From SAR202 cluster bacterium bin127 (GTDB taxonomy: Bacteria; Chloroflexota; Dehalococcoidia; Lucifugimonadales; Lucifugimonadaceae), in NCBI GenBank assembly GCA_002239045.1, contig MPNN01000006.1, forward strand, positions 1-64,000: a DNA stretch of 64,000 nucleotides, read 5' to 3'. The translations under genes and the position numbers were made by a program. A model generated the notes under the pieces. The model did no database searches and was not told the origin of the DNA. It saw only the letters and a program-made list of their open reading frames with translations. Shown in pieces: positions 15,726-24,647 of the stretch; position 1 is the first letter of the stretch; each line of letters opens with the position of its first letter.

Positions 15726-16631
15726 TCAAGCCCTGGGATGCGCGGCGTCGTATTCTCTGCGGACGTGTTCGGTTGTGAGGTGCGTGTAGATTTGGGTGGT
15801 CGCAATGTTTTCGTGCCCGAGGAGTTCTTGGACGTGCCGCAGAGACGCTCCACCGTTGAGCAGATGAGAGGCGAAGCTGTGGCGGAGCATGTGCGGTGTG
15901 ATGTGTTTAGCGATTCCGGCTCCGAAGGCGATCTTCTTGAGTTGCAACCAGAGGCCTTGTCGAGTGATACGTGAACCGCGTGCGTTGAGGAAAATCGCAT
16001 CCGGGTCTTGGTATCTGCCCAGTTTTGGTCGACCGATGGTCAAGTAGTCTGCGATGGCGTCCATCGCCGCGTCGTAAACGGGTACGACGCGCTCTTTGGA
16101 TCCTTTTCCGAATATACGGATCGTCGAGCTGTCGAAGTTTACGTTGTTGATGTCGACCTCGACAACTTCGGATATGCGCAGACCGCCAGCGTAGAGAAGC
16201 TCAATGACGGCGCGATCCCGATATTCGATGGGAGTAGATGCGTCGGCGGTGTAGTTCAGGAGGTCCCCAACCTCATCGAGAGTGAGTGCCTTGGGGATTG
16301 GCTTACCGCCTCTCGGGGCCTTCAAACGACGGGTAGGCAGATCGCTGGTGACGCCTTCTTCTCTTAGAAAACGCATGAATGAGCGAAGCGAAGCGATTTT
16401 CCGCGATTTCGTGGCGTTTGAGTAGCCGCGTTCGTCGAGGTCACTGACGAACTCGGTTATCTGTGGTTCGTCGAATTTATCCCAATCGACCGTCATGGAA
16501 TCTGCGCCCCACGTGTCTTCAATAAACGTGGACAATCCTCGGAGGTCGTTGCGATAGGCGCTGACCGTGTTCGAGGACAGGCCCCGTTCGCCCGTCAAGT
16601 GCTCGAGAAACGCGATGATGTGAGGATCCAT
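15726..16631 (-). CDS. xerD: Tyrosine recombinase XerD/XerC type
   Basis: An N-terminal SAM-like DNA-binding domain (HIIAFLEHLTGERGLSSNTV) is followed by the catalytic domain with all active residues: Arg in AGGLRISEV, Lys in GKGSKERVV, His and Arg in HMLRHSFASHLL, His in LLGHENIATT and Tyr in QIYTHLT. Length (301 residues from ATG 16631) fits Xer recombinases, which resolve chromosome dimers at dif. GTG 16661 would add ten residues. No dif-like site or integrated element is seen next to it, so a housekeeping role is more likely than phage integration. Confidence 0.85.
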   Translation of the reverse strand: MDPHIIAFLEHLTGERGLSSNTVSAYRNDLRGLSTFIEDTWGADSMTVDWDKFDEPQITEFVSDLDERGYSNATKSRKIASLRSFMRFLREEGVTSDLPTRRLKAPRGGKPIPKALTLDEVGDLLNYTADASTPIEYRDRAVIELLYAGGLRISEVVEVDINNVNFDSSTIRIFGKGSKERVVPVYDAAMDAIADYLTIGRPKLGRYQDPDAIFLNARGSRITRQGLWLQLKKIAFGAGIAKHITPHMLRHSFASHLLNGGASLRHVQELLGHENIATTQIYTHLTTEHVRREYDAAHPRA

Positions 16632-16794
16632 ACACGGAATCGTAGAAAAATCAGTGTGCACGATTGGGTTGATCGCGGTGCAATTGGGTTTTCAGTTTGC
16701 CGCTGACGATTGGCGAATGGCATCGAGAATGTTGGTCGGCGCGATAGAATCGTTCTCTAGCTGGCGATCACTCTTGACGGAGACCACATACTAG

Positions 16795-17712
16795 GTGTTT
16801 GAAGCGATCAACATACCCTTTGACCCGTACATATTTGGCGGTACGACCACCGCTTTTTCGTGGCACGGGTTCCTCACTTTCATAGCGGTCGGCACGGCGA
16901 TCTGGTTGGCCGGCCGGGCAGCGATCCGCGAACAGTTGGACCAAGAGCAGGTCTACAACACCGCGTTGTGGGGGGTGTTAGGAGGAATTGTCGGTGCTCG
17001 GATCGTGCACGTCTTGGATAACTGGTCGATTTACGGTGACGATCCGCTGTCAATATTTGCGGTGTGGAATGGCGGGATAGGCCTTTGGGGCGGCATCCTC
17101 GGAGGGTGGATAGCTGGCTCGATATACGCGTATTTCGCGAAGGCTCCGGTTGGTCGCTTCATGGATATCGCCGCCGCTCCATTGCTGATTGCGCAAACGA
17201 TCGGACGCATCGGAGACATCATCAACGGTGAACACTGGTCGCGCCCACTGGATCTGTTCTGGGCTTGGTATTTTACCGACATCGACAGCCCGGCGCGGTC
17301 GGTGATCGATCGATTCCCTGATTTGTTCGGGACCGATGTTGAACGCCCCGTCCATCCGGCGGTCGTTTACGAGATGATCACCAACATCATCATTTTGGGC
17401 GTGATCTTCTTGTTGCGAGGGAGGGTTCGCCCAGCGGGCAGTATCTTCATAATCTACCTCGCCCTGTATGCGACGGCCCGTTTCGGCATTCAGTTCGTCC
17501 GGTTGGACGACGTGAAGTTCTGGGGTCTGCAGGAGGCGCATCTGATCGCAATCTTGGTGTGGATTGTTACGATTCCGTGGATCATCTGGAGAGTTCGTTT
17601 CGTCGGGCGCGACGGAGGCGCACCGCGGCGGAGAGTTCGCGAGATTGCGGAAGTGGATCGAGTTTCTGCGGGTCGGTCGAGGCGCGAGCGACAGCGGGAG
17701 TTGGCGCGTTAG
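16795..17712 (+). CDS. lgt: Prolipoprotein diacylglyceryl transferase
   Basis: The membrane enzyme that transfers diacylglycerol to the lipobox cysteine. FSWHGFLTFIAVG begins the first helix, GGIGLWGGILGGW is the central glycine-rich region, and QTIGRIGDIINGEHW is the Lgt signature with Asp in place of the usual Asn. Seven hydrophobic segments are present, with RFGIQFVR near the end. GTG 16795 has GGAG upstream. A basic tail of about 35 residues extends past the last helix. It fits the many lipoproteins encoded in this window. Confidence 0.9.
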   Translation: MFEAINIPFDPYIFGGTTTAFSWHGFLTFIAVGTAIWLAGRAAIREQLDQEQVYNTALWGVLGGIVGARIVHVLDNWSIYGDDPLSIFAVWNGGIGLWGGILGGWIAGSIYAYFAKAPVGRFMDIAAAPLLIAQTIGRIGDIINGEHWSRPLDLFWAWYFTDIDSPARSVIDRFPDLFGTDVERPVHPAVVYEMITNIIILGVIFLLRGRVRPAGSIFIIYLALYATARFGIQFVRLDDVKFWGLQEAHLIAILVWIVTIPWIIWRVRFVGRDGGAPRRRVREIAEVDRVSAGRSRRERQRELAR

Positions 17713-17775
17713 ATACGGTGTCGCTACCTGCACGCCATTGTTAAAATTCGAATCGAATGAGTTTTGGAGGTTGTC

Positions 17776-18066
17776 ATGGATGTAAAAGAGGCAGTGCGAA
17801 CTGCGAAAGACTACCTCGCTGAGCTGTACATCGATGAGGAAGTCGTAAATATCGGCCTTGAAGAGGTCCGATTCGACTACGATTCGGATAAGTGGTTCGT
17901 CACGATCGGTTTTTCCCGACCTTGGGATCGGAAGCACCCGTTGGTGGGTGCTTTGAGTGAAGCAGGGCGTCCTGACCGTTCATACAAAGAGATTTGCGTC
18001 GACGATGTCAGCGGCGATGTGGAGTCGCTAAAGGTACGAGTTTTGGGACCTACTTCGACGATTTGA
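17776..18066 (+). CDS. Putative antitoxin-like partner of PIN protein
   Basis: The 96-residue product starts with a helix (DVKEAVRTAKDYLAELY) and continues as a beta-rich part with KWFVTIGFSRPW. It is not a classic AbrB, RHH or Phd antitoxin. ATG 17776 has a strong GGAGG five bases upstream. Its TGA overlaps the start of the PIN gene (TGATG), so the two are coupled. A toxin-antitoxin role is inferred from arrangement only. Confidence 0.6.
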   Translation: MDVKEAVRTAKDYLAELYIDEEVVNIGLEEVRFDYDSDKWFVTIGFSRPWDRKHPLVGALSEAGRPDRSYKEICVDDVSGDVESLKVRVLGPTSTI

Positions 18067-18524
18067 TGGCCCATTTGGGATTCTTCATCGATGCTAATCT
18101 TCTCGTGTTGCTCGTGGTTGGCAGGACGCGACCCAGCCTGATTAATCGTCACCGTAGATTGAAGGAATATTCCGAATCGGACTACGAAACCTTGGTTGGC
18201 CTTCTCGATCATGGATCCAAGATATTCGTCACACCTAACACACTCACCGAAACTTCCAATCTTCTGGCTTACGGACCCACGGATATTAATTCACAGCTTT
18301 TCGCTCTGCTCAAATCGATGATCGAAGACAGCAAAGAGGTCGTGGTTTTGAGCAAGGTCGCGTCGAAAGTCCCCGAGTTTGGTTGGTTAGGTCTTACTGA
18401 CGCCGTTCTAGTGGGAGTAGCGACTCGTGACACTCCATTGATCACTGCTGACCTCCGACTTTGGAATGCTGTAGCGATCCGCGATCCATATGCGGTCGTC
18501 AACTTCAACACTCTGCGGTTATGA
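18066..18524 (+). CDS. PIN-domain ribonuclease-like protein
   Basis: From ATG 18066 (152 residues) the PIN acidic set is visible: FFIDANLLV, TLTETSNLL, LGLTDAVLV and TADLRLWNAV give Asp, Glu, Asp and Asp in the right order. PIN proteins are metal-dependent RNases, often VapC-type toxins. The protein is somewhat longer than typical VapC (about 130). It overlaps the upstream small gene by one base. The gene is convergent with recJ, 46 bp away. Confidence 0.75.
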   Translation: MAHLGFFIDANLLVLLVVGRTRPSLINRHRRLKEYSESDYETLVGLLDHGSKIFVTPNTLTETSNLLAYGPTDINSQLFALLKSMIEDSKEVVVLSKVASKVPEFGWLGLTDAVLVGVATRDTPLITADLRLWNAVAIRDPYAVVNFNTLRL

Positions 18525-18570
18525 GGAACACGCTCCAAAGACGCGACCGACTTCGTGCGACCAAGTGATC

Positions 18571-20358
18571 TCACTGATTCGCCGAGATATCGTGGAGCCG
18601 AAGCTCCCTTCGCCGGTTGCCTCGGTAGTAGTCGGTTTTTAGGCTGACTACTGCGTCTACGATGCGGGTTGGAGGGAGGTTGTCGGCCATGCGGAAACCG
18701 ACGGTGCGGAATGATCGGCCGGTGGAGTCTTTGAGATCGAGGCGGACGTGGTCTTGGTTACGGCCCATGTATGCGATGTTGGCGGTTTCGGCGCCACGGA
18801 CGAGAAATCGGGGTTCTCGATTTCCGGTGCCGAACGGGGCCATCTTGTCGATGAATTCCCAGAGTGAATATCCGAGCTGGTCGAGCCTGATCTCGGCGTC
18901 GACGGTTCTGACGGCGCGTTCATTCACGGTGGAGCTCAGGGCAGACCATGACATCTGAGTTTCGAGGTGGTCGGTAATTTCCGGTATCAGGCTTTCGTCG
19001 GCGGCAAAACCGGCGGCCGCGGCGTGGCCGCCGAAGCGTTGAAGTTTCGTGGATACCGCTTCAAGGGCCTGATGGATGTCAAAGCCTGGTATGCTACGTG
19101 CGCTGGCGCGTGCGACACCGTCAATTACTTGGTAGGCGAACGCGGGCGACGCGGCGTATTCGGACGCATTGCCGGCCAACGGTCCGAGTACGCCCATCGG
19201 TAAGGTGGCATCGACTTCGATCGCCATTACGTTGTTCCCGCTACTCATGGCGGCATCGATTTTCGGTTTGGCGGCACGCCACGCCTTGTCAGCGATACTG
19301 CGCCGCTTTTTGTTGGCGTCGTCGAGGTAATTGGCGAGTTGCATCGCTTGGTAAATGTCGGTCGCAATCAAAAGATTCAGGCTCGGATCTGCAGAATCGA
19401 TGCGTCCGGGCGCGTTGAGGCGCGGGGCCAACTGGAACGTGATGAATTCGGCATCGAACGGACCGCCGTGTCGGATCTGATTGGAAATGAGACGAGTCAA
19501 TTCGATGAGGCCGGGAGGAGAGGTTGTATCGAGCATCTTCAAACCTTCGCGGACGATGATGCGGTTATCTCCCAATAGTTCGGTTTGGTCGGCTAGCGTT
19601 CCGACCGCCGCGAGCGAGATCAATTCCGGTGCGGGCGATTGTTCGGCTTCGGCGAGGAGGGCCATTGCTAGTTTGAACGCGGTTGCAGCGCCGCAGAAAT
19701 CGGCAAGTCGAGGGTCGTCGGAAAGGTGACGATTGACGATCGCGGCGGCGTTCGGCAACTGGTCACCTTGAGGCAGATGGTGATCGGTGATGACCGTTCG
19801 GATACCGAGGGTTTTGGCATATTCGACTTCGTCGAACGCGGTGATGCCGGTATCGACGGTGATGACTACGGATACGCCTTGCTTTTGGAAACGCTCCAGC
19901 GCTTCGAGCGAAATCCCGTGTCCTTCGATTTCGCGATGCGGCAGGTGGTACCGAGGTTCGATGCCAAGTTTCCGGAGTGTTAGGACTATGATCGCGGTTG
20001 CGGTGATGCCGTCGGCGTCGAAATCTCCCAAAATGCCGATTCCTTCCCCGTTGCGGGTTGCCTCGAGGATGACATCTACGGCGTGTTCGATGCCGGGAAT
20101 GGCGCTCGGAGGATGCATCGCGTCAAGACCGTCGTTGAGGAACGACAGGGCAGCGTCTTGGTTACGGATGCCGCGGTTGTAAAGGAGAGTTGAAACTAGC
20201 GCCAATGAACCGCGCGGCGCGGCGTTCTCGATCTCCAGGTAAAAACCGTCCGGTGCCGGGTCCGCCACTCGCCATCGCGACGTGATGGGTTGGAGTGATG
20301 CCGGTGTTTCAGAGGCGCGTTGCGGACGATTGGACGCGTCCGTCCGCCGCGTGGTCAA
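18571..20358 (-). CDS. recJ: Single-stranded-DNA-specific exonuclease RecJ
   Basis: A DHH-family 5'-3' exonuclease used in recombination and mismatch repair. ILGDFDADG (the usual GDYDVDG motif), TVDTGI, VITDHHLP and FCGAATAFKLA mark the DHH domain; GGHAAAAGF marks the DHHA1 domain; an OB fold closes the protein. The length of 595 is normal. The TTG start at 20358 overlaps the fabF stop, so translation is coupled. Confidence 0.9.
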   Translation of the reverse strand: MTTRRTDASNRPQRASETPASLQPITSRWRVADPAPDGFYLEIENAAPRGSLALVSTLLYNRGIRNQDAALSFLNDGLDAMHPPSAIPGIEHAVDVILEATRNGEGIGILGDFDADGITATAIIVLTLRKLGIEPRYHLPHREIEGHGISLEALERFQKQGVSVVITVDTGITAFDEVEYAKTLGIRTVITDHHLPQGDQLPNAAAIVNRHLSDDPRLADFCGAATAFKLAMALLAEAEQSPAPELISLAAVGTLADQTELLGDNRIIVREGLKMLDTTSPPGLIELTRLISNQIRHGGPFDAEFITFQLAPRLNAPGRIDSADPSLNLLIATDIYQAMQLANYLDDANKKRRSIADKAWRAAKPKIDAAMSSGNNVMAIEVDATLPMGVLGPLAGNASEYAASPAFAYQVIDGVARASARSIPGFDIHQALEAVSTKLQRFGGHAAAAGFAADESLIPEITDHLETQMSWSALSSTVNERAVRTVDAEIRLDQLGYSLWEFIDKMAPFGTGNREPRFLVRGAETANIAYMGRNQDHVRLDLKDSTGRSFRTVGFRMADNLPPTRIVDAVVSLKTDYYRGNRRRELRLHDISANQ

Positions 20359-21596
20359 CTGTCGAATTCCTTGAACAAGACGGAGGCGTTATGACCTCCA
20401 AATCCCAGCGAATTGGACATGACAACTGGAACGCGTCCACGTTTCGCCATGTTCGGGACGTAGTCTAGATCGCAGTCGATATCGGGGTTTTCGAGATTGA
20501 TGGTGGGAGGTACCGCCGATTCAGAGATTGCGAGGACGCTGAACCCGGCTTCGATGCCGCCGGCGGCCCCGAGGAGGTGGCCGGTCATGGATTTGGTGCT
20601 GCTCACGGACAGTTTATCCGCGTGGTCGCCAAAGGCTTTCTTGACCGCGATGGTCTCGAACTTGTCGTTGAGCGGAGTGGATGTGCCGTGCGCGTTGATA
20701 TAAGCGACTTCTTCCCGGTCGATGCCTGCTTGTTCAATTGCGATTTTCATCGCTTCGGCGGCGCCTTCGCCTTCAGGGTGCGGCTGAGTAACGTGGTGGG
20801 CATCGCTCGTCGCGCCGTATCCGACCAGTTCGCAGAGCACTTCGGCGCCGCGCTTTTCGGCGTGTTTCAACGATTCGATGACGATGACTCCAGCTCCTTC
20901 GCCGAGGACGAAACCATCTCGTTCGGCATCGAATGGGCGTGACGCTCCTTGCGGATCATCGTTGCGCGTTGACAGAGCTTTGCAGGCGTTGAATCCGGAA
21001 ACGCCGATTGGGCAGATAGCGGCTTCGGAACCGCCAGCAATTGCGACATCGACAACGCCTCTGCGGATCATCTCAGCCGCCTCACCGATGGAATCGGTGC
21101 CAGTGGCACATGCGGAGACAACTGAGAAGTTGGGCCCTTTGGCGCCGATCGTCATGGAGACTTGACCACTCGCCATATCACCCAACATCATGGGTATTAG
21201 GAATGGGTTCACGCGCCGCGGGCCTCGGTCGTTGAGGACCTCGATCTGTTCTGAAATGGTGATGATGCCGCCGACGCCGCTACCGATGAGAACGGCGACG
21301 CGTTCGGCGGTCTCGTCCTCCATATCGATCCCGGCGTGTTCGAGGGCTTCGAGACTGGCAACGCAGGCGAATTGGGCAAAGCGATCCATTCGCTTCGCCT
21401 GCCGACGACCGAGGATGGCTTCCGGTGTGAAATCGGTGACTTCGCCGGCGATCCGAGACTCGAACCCTTCGGCGTCGAATGCGCCGATATAGTCGATACC
21501 CGACTCACCGTTGATCAGGTTTTTCCATGTGGTTTCGCGGTCGGAGCCTAAGGGCGTAACTAGCCCTATCCCTGTGACGACTACCCGGTCGGTCAT
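20355..21596 (-). CDS. fabF: Beta-ketoacyl-ACP synthase II
   Basis: FabF catalyses decarboxylative condensation in fatty-acid elongation. The Cys-His-His triad is visible in VVSACATGTDS, INAHGTSTPLND and KSMTGHLLGAAGG. The start MTDRVVVTGIGLVTP is typical; ATG 21596 is preferred over 21614, which adds six atypical residues. About 413 residues. It is the first gene of a fabF-recJ pair with overlapping ends. No acpP or fabG is adjacent. Confidence 0.92.
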   Translation of the reverse strand: MTDRVVVTGIGLVTPLGSDRETTWKNLINGESGIDYIGAFDAEGFESRIAGEVTDFTPEAILGRRQAKRMDRFAQFACVASLEALEHAGIDMEDETAERVAVLIGSGVGGIITISEQIEVLNDRGPRRVNPFLIPMMLGDMASGQVSMTIGAKGPNFSVVSACATGTDSIGEAAEMIRRGVVDVAIAGGSEAAICPIGVSGFNACKALSTRNDDPQGASRPFDAERDGFVLGEGAGVIVIESLKHAEKRGAEVLCELVGYGATSDAHHVTQPHPEGEGAAEAMKIAIEQAGIDREEVAYINAHGTSTPLNDKFETIAVKKAFGDHADKLSVSSTKSMTGHLLGAAGGIEAGFSVLAISESAVPPTINLENPDIDCDLDYVPNMAKRGRVPVVMSNSLGFGGHNASVLFKEFDS

Positions 21597-21721
21597 GTGT
21601 AGTTGTTTTCCCATGCGATGTTCGTTTGGCGTCGCAGATACGCTGAATGAAGTATATATCTGGGTCTGCTCGTCTCCTTTTGTACGTGGCAGAACCCTAG
21701 CTTCGTAGAATCGGAACCAAT

Positions 21722-23011
21722 ATGCCTACGGTCGAAATCGAGACGCATGGATGCAAGTTGAACACTGCCGATTCCCAGCTGTTGGCGGCGGAGTTTTTGC
21801 GTGCCGGTTTTGCGGTACGGGATCGGGATGACGCAGCGACACCTGATGTATTCATCCTCAATTCATGCACCGTTACGCACGTTGCTGACAAAAAGGCTAG
21901 GCAGTCGATATCCGCGGCGAAGCGTAGGTATCCAAACGCGCTGACGGTTATGACGGGGTGCTATCCGGAACGAGCCACCGATGAAACAGCGAGTCTCCAC
22001 AGCGTCGACTTAGTGTTAGGGAATTCGAGAAAGCCCGAGTTGGTCGAATCGGTGGCCCGACGACTAAGCGTGGAACTGACGCCGTGTGCGGATGGTCGGG
22101 ATGTGATTCCTCCCGCGGCATTGTTGGGCCGGACGCGGGCTTCGGTGAAGATACAAGAAGGGTGCGATCAGGTCTGTGCGTATTGCATAGTGCCAAGAGT
22201 CAGGGGTCGTGAGCGTAGTGTCTTGGTCGAAGAGATTGTTGACCATGTACGACGGTTGGAGATTGCAGGTTGCCGGGAGGTGATTTTCACGGGGACGCAG
22301 TTGGGACACTACGGCTTCGATCTGGAGGCCGGTGTGGATTTGACCTTCTTATTGCGGTCGGTGTTGGCGAAGACAGAGATTCCTCGGATTAGAGTCTCCT
22401 CGTTGCAGCCGCCGGAGATTGATGATCGGTTGTTGGATTTGTGGGTCGCTGAAGGGGACGGTAGGTTGTGTCCGCATTTCCACATGCCGTTGCAAAGCGG
22501 CAGCGATGTGATCCTTGGGCGGATGCGACGAACTTATACATCCGATGAGTATTTGCAGAAGGTCGAGCTATTGCGGGCAAGGGTAGGGGGTTGCGGGATC
22601 ACAACCGACGTGATTGCCGGTTTTCCAGGTGAAACGGAAGTGGATCATGAAATGTCCGTATCCGTGATGCGCGCAGCGGAATTTGCCGATGTGCACGTAT
22701 TTCCATATTCGGCAAGGCCGGGAACAACTGCGAACCACTTCGACGATCAACTTGACCCAAGGATCAAAGCAGAACGAGCTGCGGTGCTGCGCGATATCGC
22801 CTCGAGGAGTGCGTCACGATTCCGAGATGCGATGATCGGTACGGTCCGTCCCGTGTTGTGGGAGGGAAGTCGCGGGAGCGCAGGATTGACCGACAACTAC
22901 GTCAAAGTCAGATTGGAATCCGTTGACGAACGCGGCGGTGACGGACTGATTGAGAATGTCGCGTTGCGGCGTGTCGATTCAGATGGTGTCGTCGTCGGTC
23001 AGGCGACCTGA
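21722..23011 (+). CDS. mtaB: tRNA t6A37 methylthiotransferase
   Basis: A radical-SAM enzyme that makes ms2t6A37. It has the N-terminal MTTase domain (ETHGCKLNTADSQ, NSCTVTHVADKKARQ, MTGCYPE) with three cluster cysteines, the radical-SAM motif CDQVCAYC, and a TRAM-like end (LTDNYVKVRLE). The KLN variant points to MtaB rather than MiaB or RimO. Length 429. ATG 21722 is clear. It is divergent from fabF. Confidence 0.9.
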   Translation: MPTVEIETHGCKLNTADSQLLAAEFLRAGFAVRDRDDAATPDVFILNSCTVTHVADKKARQSISAAKRRYPNALTVMTGCYPERATDETASLHSVDLVLGNSRKPELVESVARRLSVELTPCADGRDVIPPAALLGRTRASVKIQEGCDQVCAYCIVPRVRGRERSVLVEEIVDHVRRLEIAGCREVIFTGTQLGHYGFDLEAGVDLTFLLRSVLAKTEIPRIRVSSLQPPEIDDRLLDLWVAEGDGRLCPHFHMPLQSGSDVILGRMRRTYTSDEYLQKVELLRARVGGCGITTDVIAGFPGETEVDHEMSVSVMRAAEFADVHVFPYSARPGTTANHFDDQLDPRIKAERAAVLRDIASRSASRFRDAMIGTVRPVLWEGSRGSAGLTDNYVKVRLESVDERGGDGLIENVALRRVDSDGVVVGQAT

Positions 23012-23033
23012 GTTGATCGGTTGATTGTTCGCA

Positions 23034-23924
23034 CTAGTTCAAGTGCGGGTCGAGCTGCGCCAGGATGTCGGTAGGAGTTCCGACGAGGTTACCGGCGCGG
23101 TCACGGTCGATGTAAACTGCGCGGCGCTGCGGATCCATCGGGAAGAAGAGGCACATGCGTTCCTGCTCAGCTTTTTCGAGCAACCGGACTTTTTCGTCAT
23201 ATGCTTGGAGCGGGTTCATGCTAAATCCGAACTGAACACTCGGGTCGATGTGGAACGGCGTTGGGAAGAGCAGCGGAGAGGCCATGATCTGTTCTGAGCC
23301 GCAAGTGACGATCACTGTTGAATTGGCAGGCGTAACGCCACCGGATCGCTCCAACTTGATGCCGGGCGCGATTTCGGCGTTGTCGTCTTCGACGAGTGTG
23401 ATCTTGGCGTCGAGTCGCTGTAGCGTCTTGAGGTCCGTTCGGACCTCGCGGTATGCGGTGACGTGGAAGGGATGATTTCCCATCGCGGTATCCCATTCTT
23501 CTGCCGGGATGATGTATTCGGCGTTGGGACAGATCGGCTCGGCATCGCCTCGGTTGTTGTACGAAACGAGGTTGCCGGCGTGAAGGAAGTGAAGGCTAGG
23601 AAGAACCACTCGCGAGACGAGTTTGGGTTGAATGGACCGCAAGAGTTGGTTCGATTTGGCTCCTAGAACTTCTCGAGTGAAGATCGGATCGTGCATTCCG
23701 ACGCCAGTTCCGATGACCGTGATGTCGTATTGGTCTTCTTCGATGGACGGAACATTAACCTGGAGCGCGAAGTTTGCCATCGTGACCCGGTTTTGACGGT
23801 CGGTCGGGCTCTTGCCGTCGTTGAGATTGAAGTCGCGCCATAGGGCCTTTTCAACGTTGTATGCGTAGGTGACGTCGAGTTTGATGCTGCTGGTGTCGAT
23901 TGTCTTGATTTGCACTCGGGACAT
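23034..23924 (-). CDS. Metallo-beta-lactamase-fold protein lacking its metal ligands
   Basis: The layout follows lactonase-like MBL proteins: YDITVIGTGVGMHDPIF, VVLPSLHFLHAGNL, FPNAEY-like CPNAEYIIPAEEW, EIAPGIKLERSGGVTPAN. In active relatives the third block is HxHxDH and the later one is GHTPGH; here they read SLHFLH and GVTPAN, and no replacement set of His/Asp is evident. The protein is therefore probably a binding or structural relative, not a hydrolase. GGAG lies upstream of ATG 23924. It is followed (upstream on this strand) by a small gene related to its residues 38-87. Confidence 0.7.
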   Translation of the reverse strand: MSRVQIKTIDTSSIKLDVTYAYNVEKALWRDFNLNDGKSPTDRQNRVTMANFALQVNVPSIEEDQYDITVIGTGVGMHDPIFTREVLGAKSNQLLRSIQPKLVSRVVLPSLHFLHAGNLVSYNNRGDAEPICPNAEYIIPAEEWDTAMGNHPFHVTAYREVRTDLKTLQRLDAKITLVEDDNAEIAPGIKLERSGGVTPANSTVIVTCGSEQIMASPLLFPTPFHIDPSVQFGFSMNPLQAYDEKVRLLEKAEQERMCLFFPMDPQRRAVYIDRDRAGNLVGTPTDILAQLDPHLN

Positions 23925-24107
23925 TGGAGGCTCCGTTAGTTAGTTCAAAGTCCTGGTATCGGTTGTTCGATACGGGTCCGAATGACGCCTGGGATGCGAA
24001 GCGTCGGAGATGCAATGCCCTAGACGTCGGTTGCTGAGAGTTTGGTGCCGGATGAAGCGGGCGAATCCCTTTAAGTCGGGATAGGGCCCCGTTCCGGAAC
24101 CGAACCC

Positions 24108-24308
24108 TCAGGCGACTTCGCGGGTGAAGACAGGTTCCATCGGGTGGATTCCCGTGTTGATGACGGTGAGGGTGTTCCGTCCACCGGCGATCTCGGGGAG
24201 AGTAATGAGCAGGACAGACTTGGCTAACTGGATGCGGTGCTGCATGGATGAGTTGTCCTTGCCCGCGGTCTGGTGCGCCTGCCGGGATGTATTGCCTTGA
24301 CTAAGCAT
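24108..24308 (-). CDS. Small protein (66 aa) related to the N-terminal part of the next MBL-fold protein
   Basis: ATG 24308 has a perfect AAGGAGG six bases upstream. The end of the product, LTVINTGIHPMEPVFTREV, aligns with ITVIGTGVGMHDPIFTREV of the neighbouring MBL-fold protein, and the match extends back about 50 residues, with roughly two residues in five identical by eye. It stops just after the conserved TREV. It may be a truncated duplicate, but the strong ribosome-binding site suggests it is still translated. Confidence 0.55.
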   Translation of the reverse strand: MLSQGNTSRQAHQTAGKDNSSMQHRIQLAKSVLLITLPEIAGGRNTLTVINTGIHPMEPVFTREVA

Positions 24309-24344
24309 TGCAAGCCTCCTTGTTAGGACTAGCGCAGTGAACAT

Positions 24345-24647
24345 GTCTCAACTGGTTCGGCTACCGTGAGACTGATTCACTCGCACAAGCATCTAGTTTA
24401 GCCCGAGGAAACATTTACGTCAATTAAATTTCAAAATTTATTTTGAATTAGTTTTAGAAACTTGATTTCTTCAAAACTCTGTCTTCCCAACAGTGACGAA
24501 ACAGACATGTGTGCCCCTCAATGGAGGCATTTGAGCATTTCGGAGCAAAACGTGCCGCAAAACCACGTTATAAGCGGCAATGTGGGTAATTCGCTAGAAT
24601 CGATACACGACGACGACGAGCGGGATTTTTGACGAGGTAAAGCAGAT
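24345..24647. other. Intergenic gap with AT-rich island
   Basis: About 300 bp without a gene I can support. The part 24410-24480 is far richer in A+T than the rest of the window and holds the near-palindrome ATTTCAAAATTTATTTTGAAT. It may contain the divergent promoters of the small MBL-related gene and of pepA. Confidence 0.5.

Noticed and set aside
15726..16631. XerD-like recombinase as integrase of a mobile island
   Set aside because: No tRNA target, att-type direct repeats or cargo genes are next to it; neighbours are housekeeping genes.
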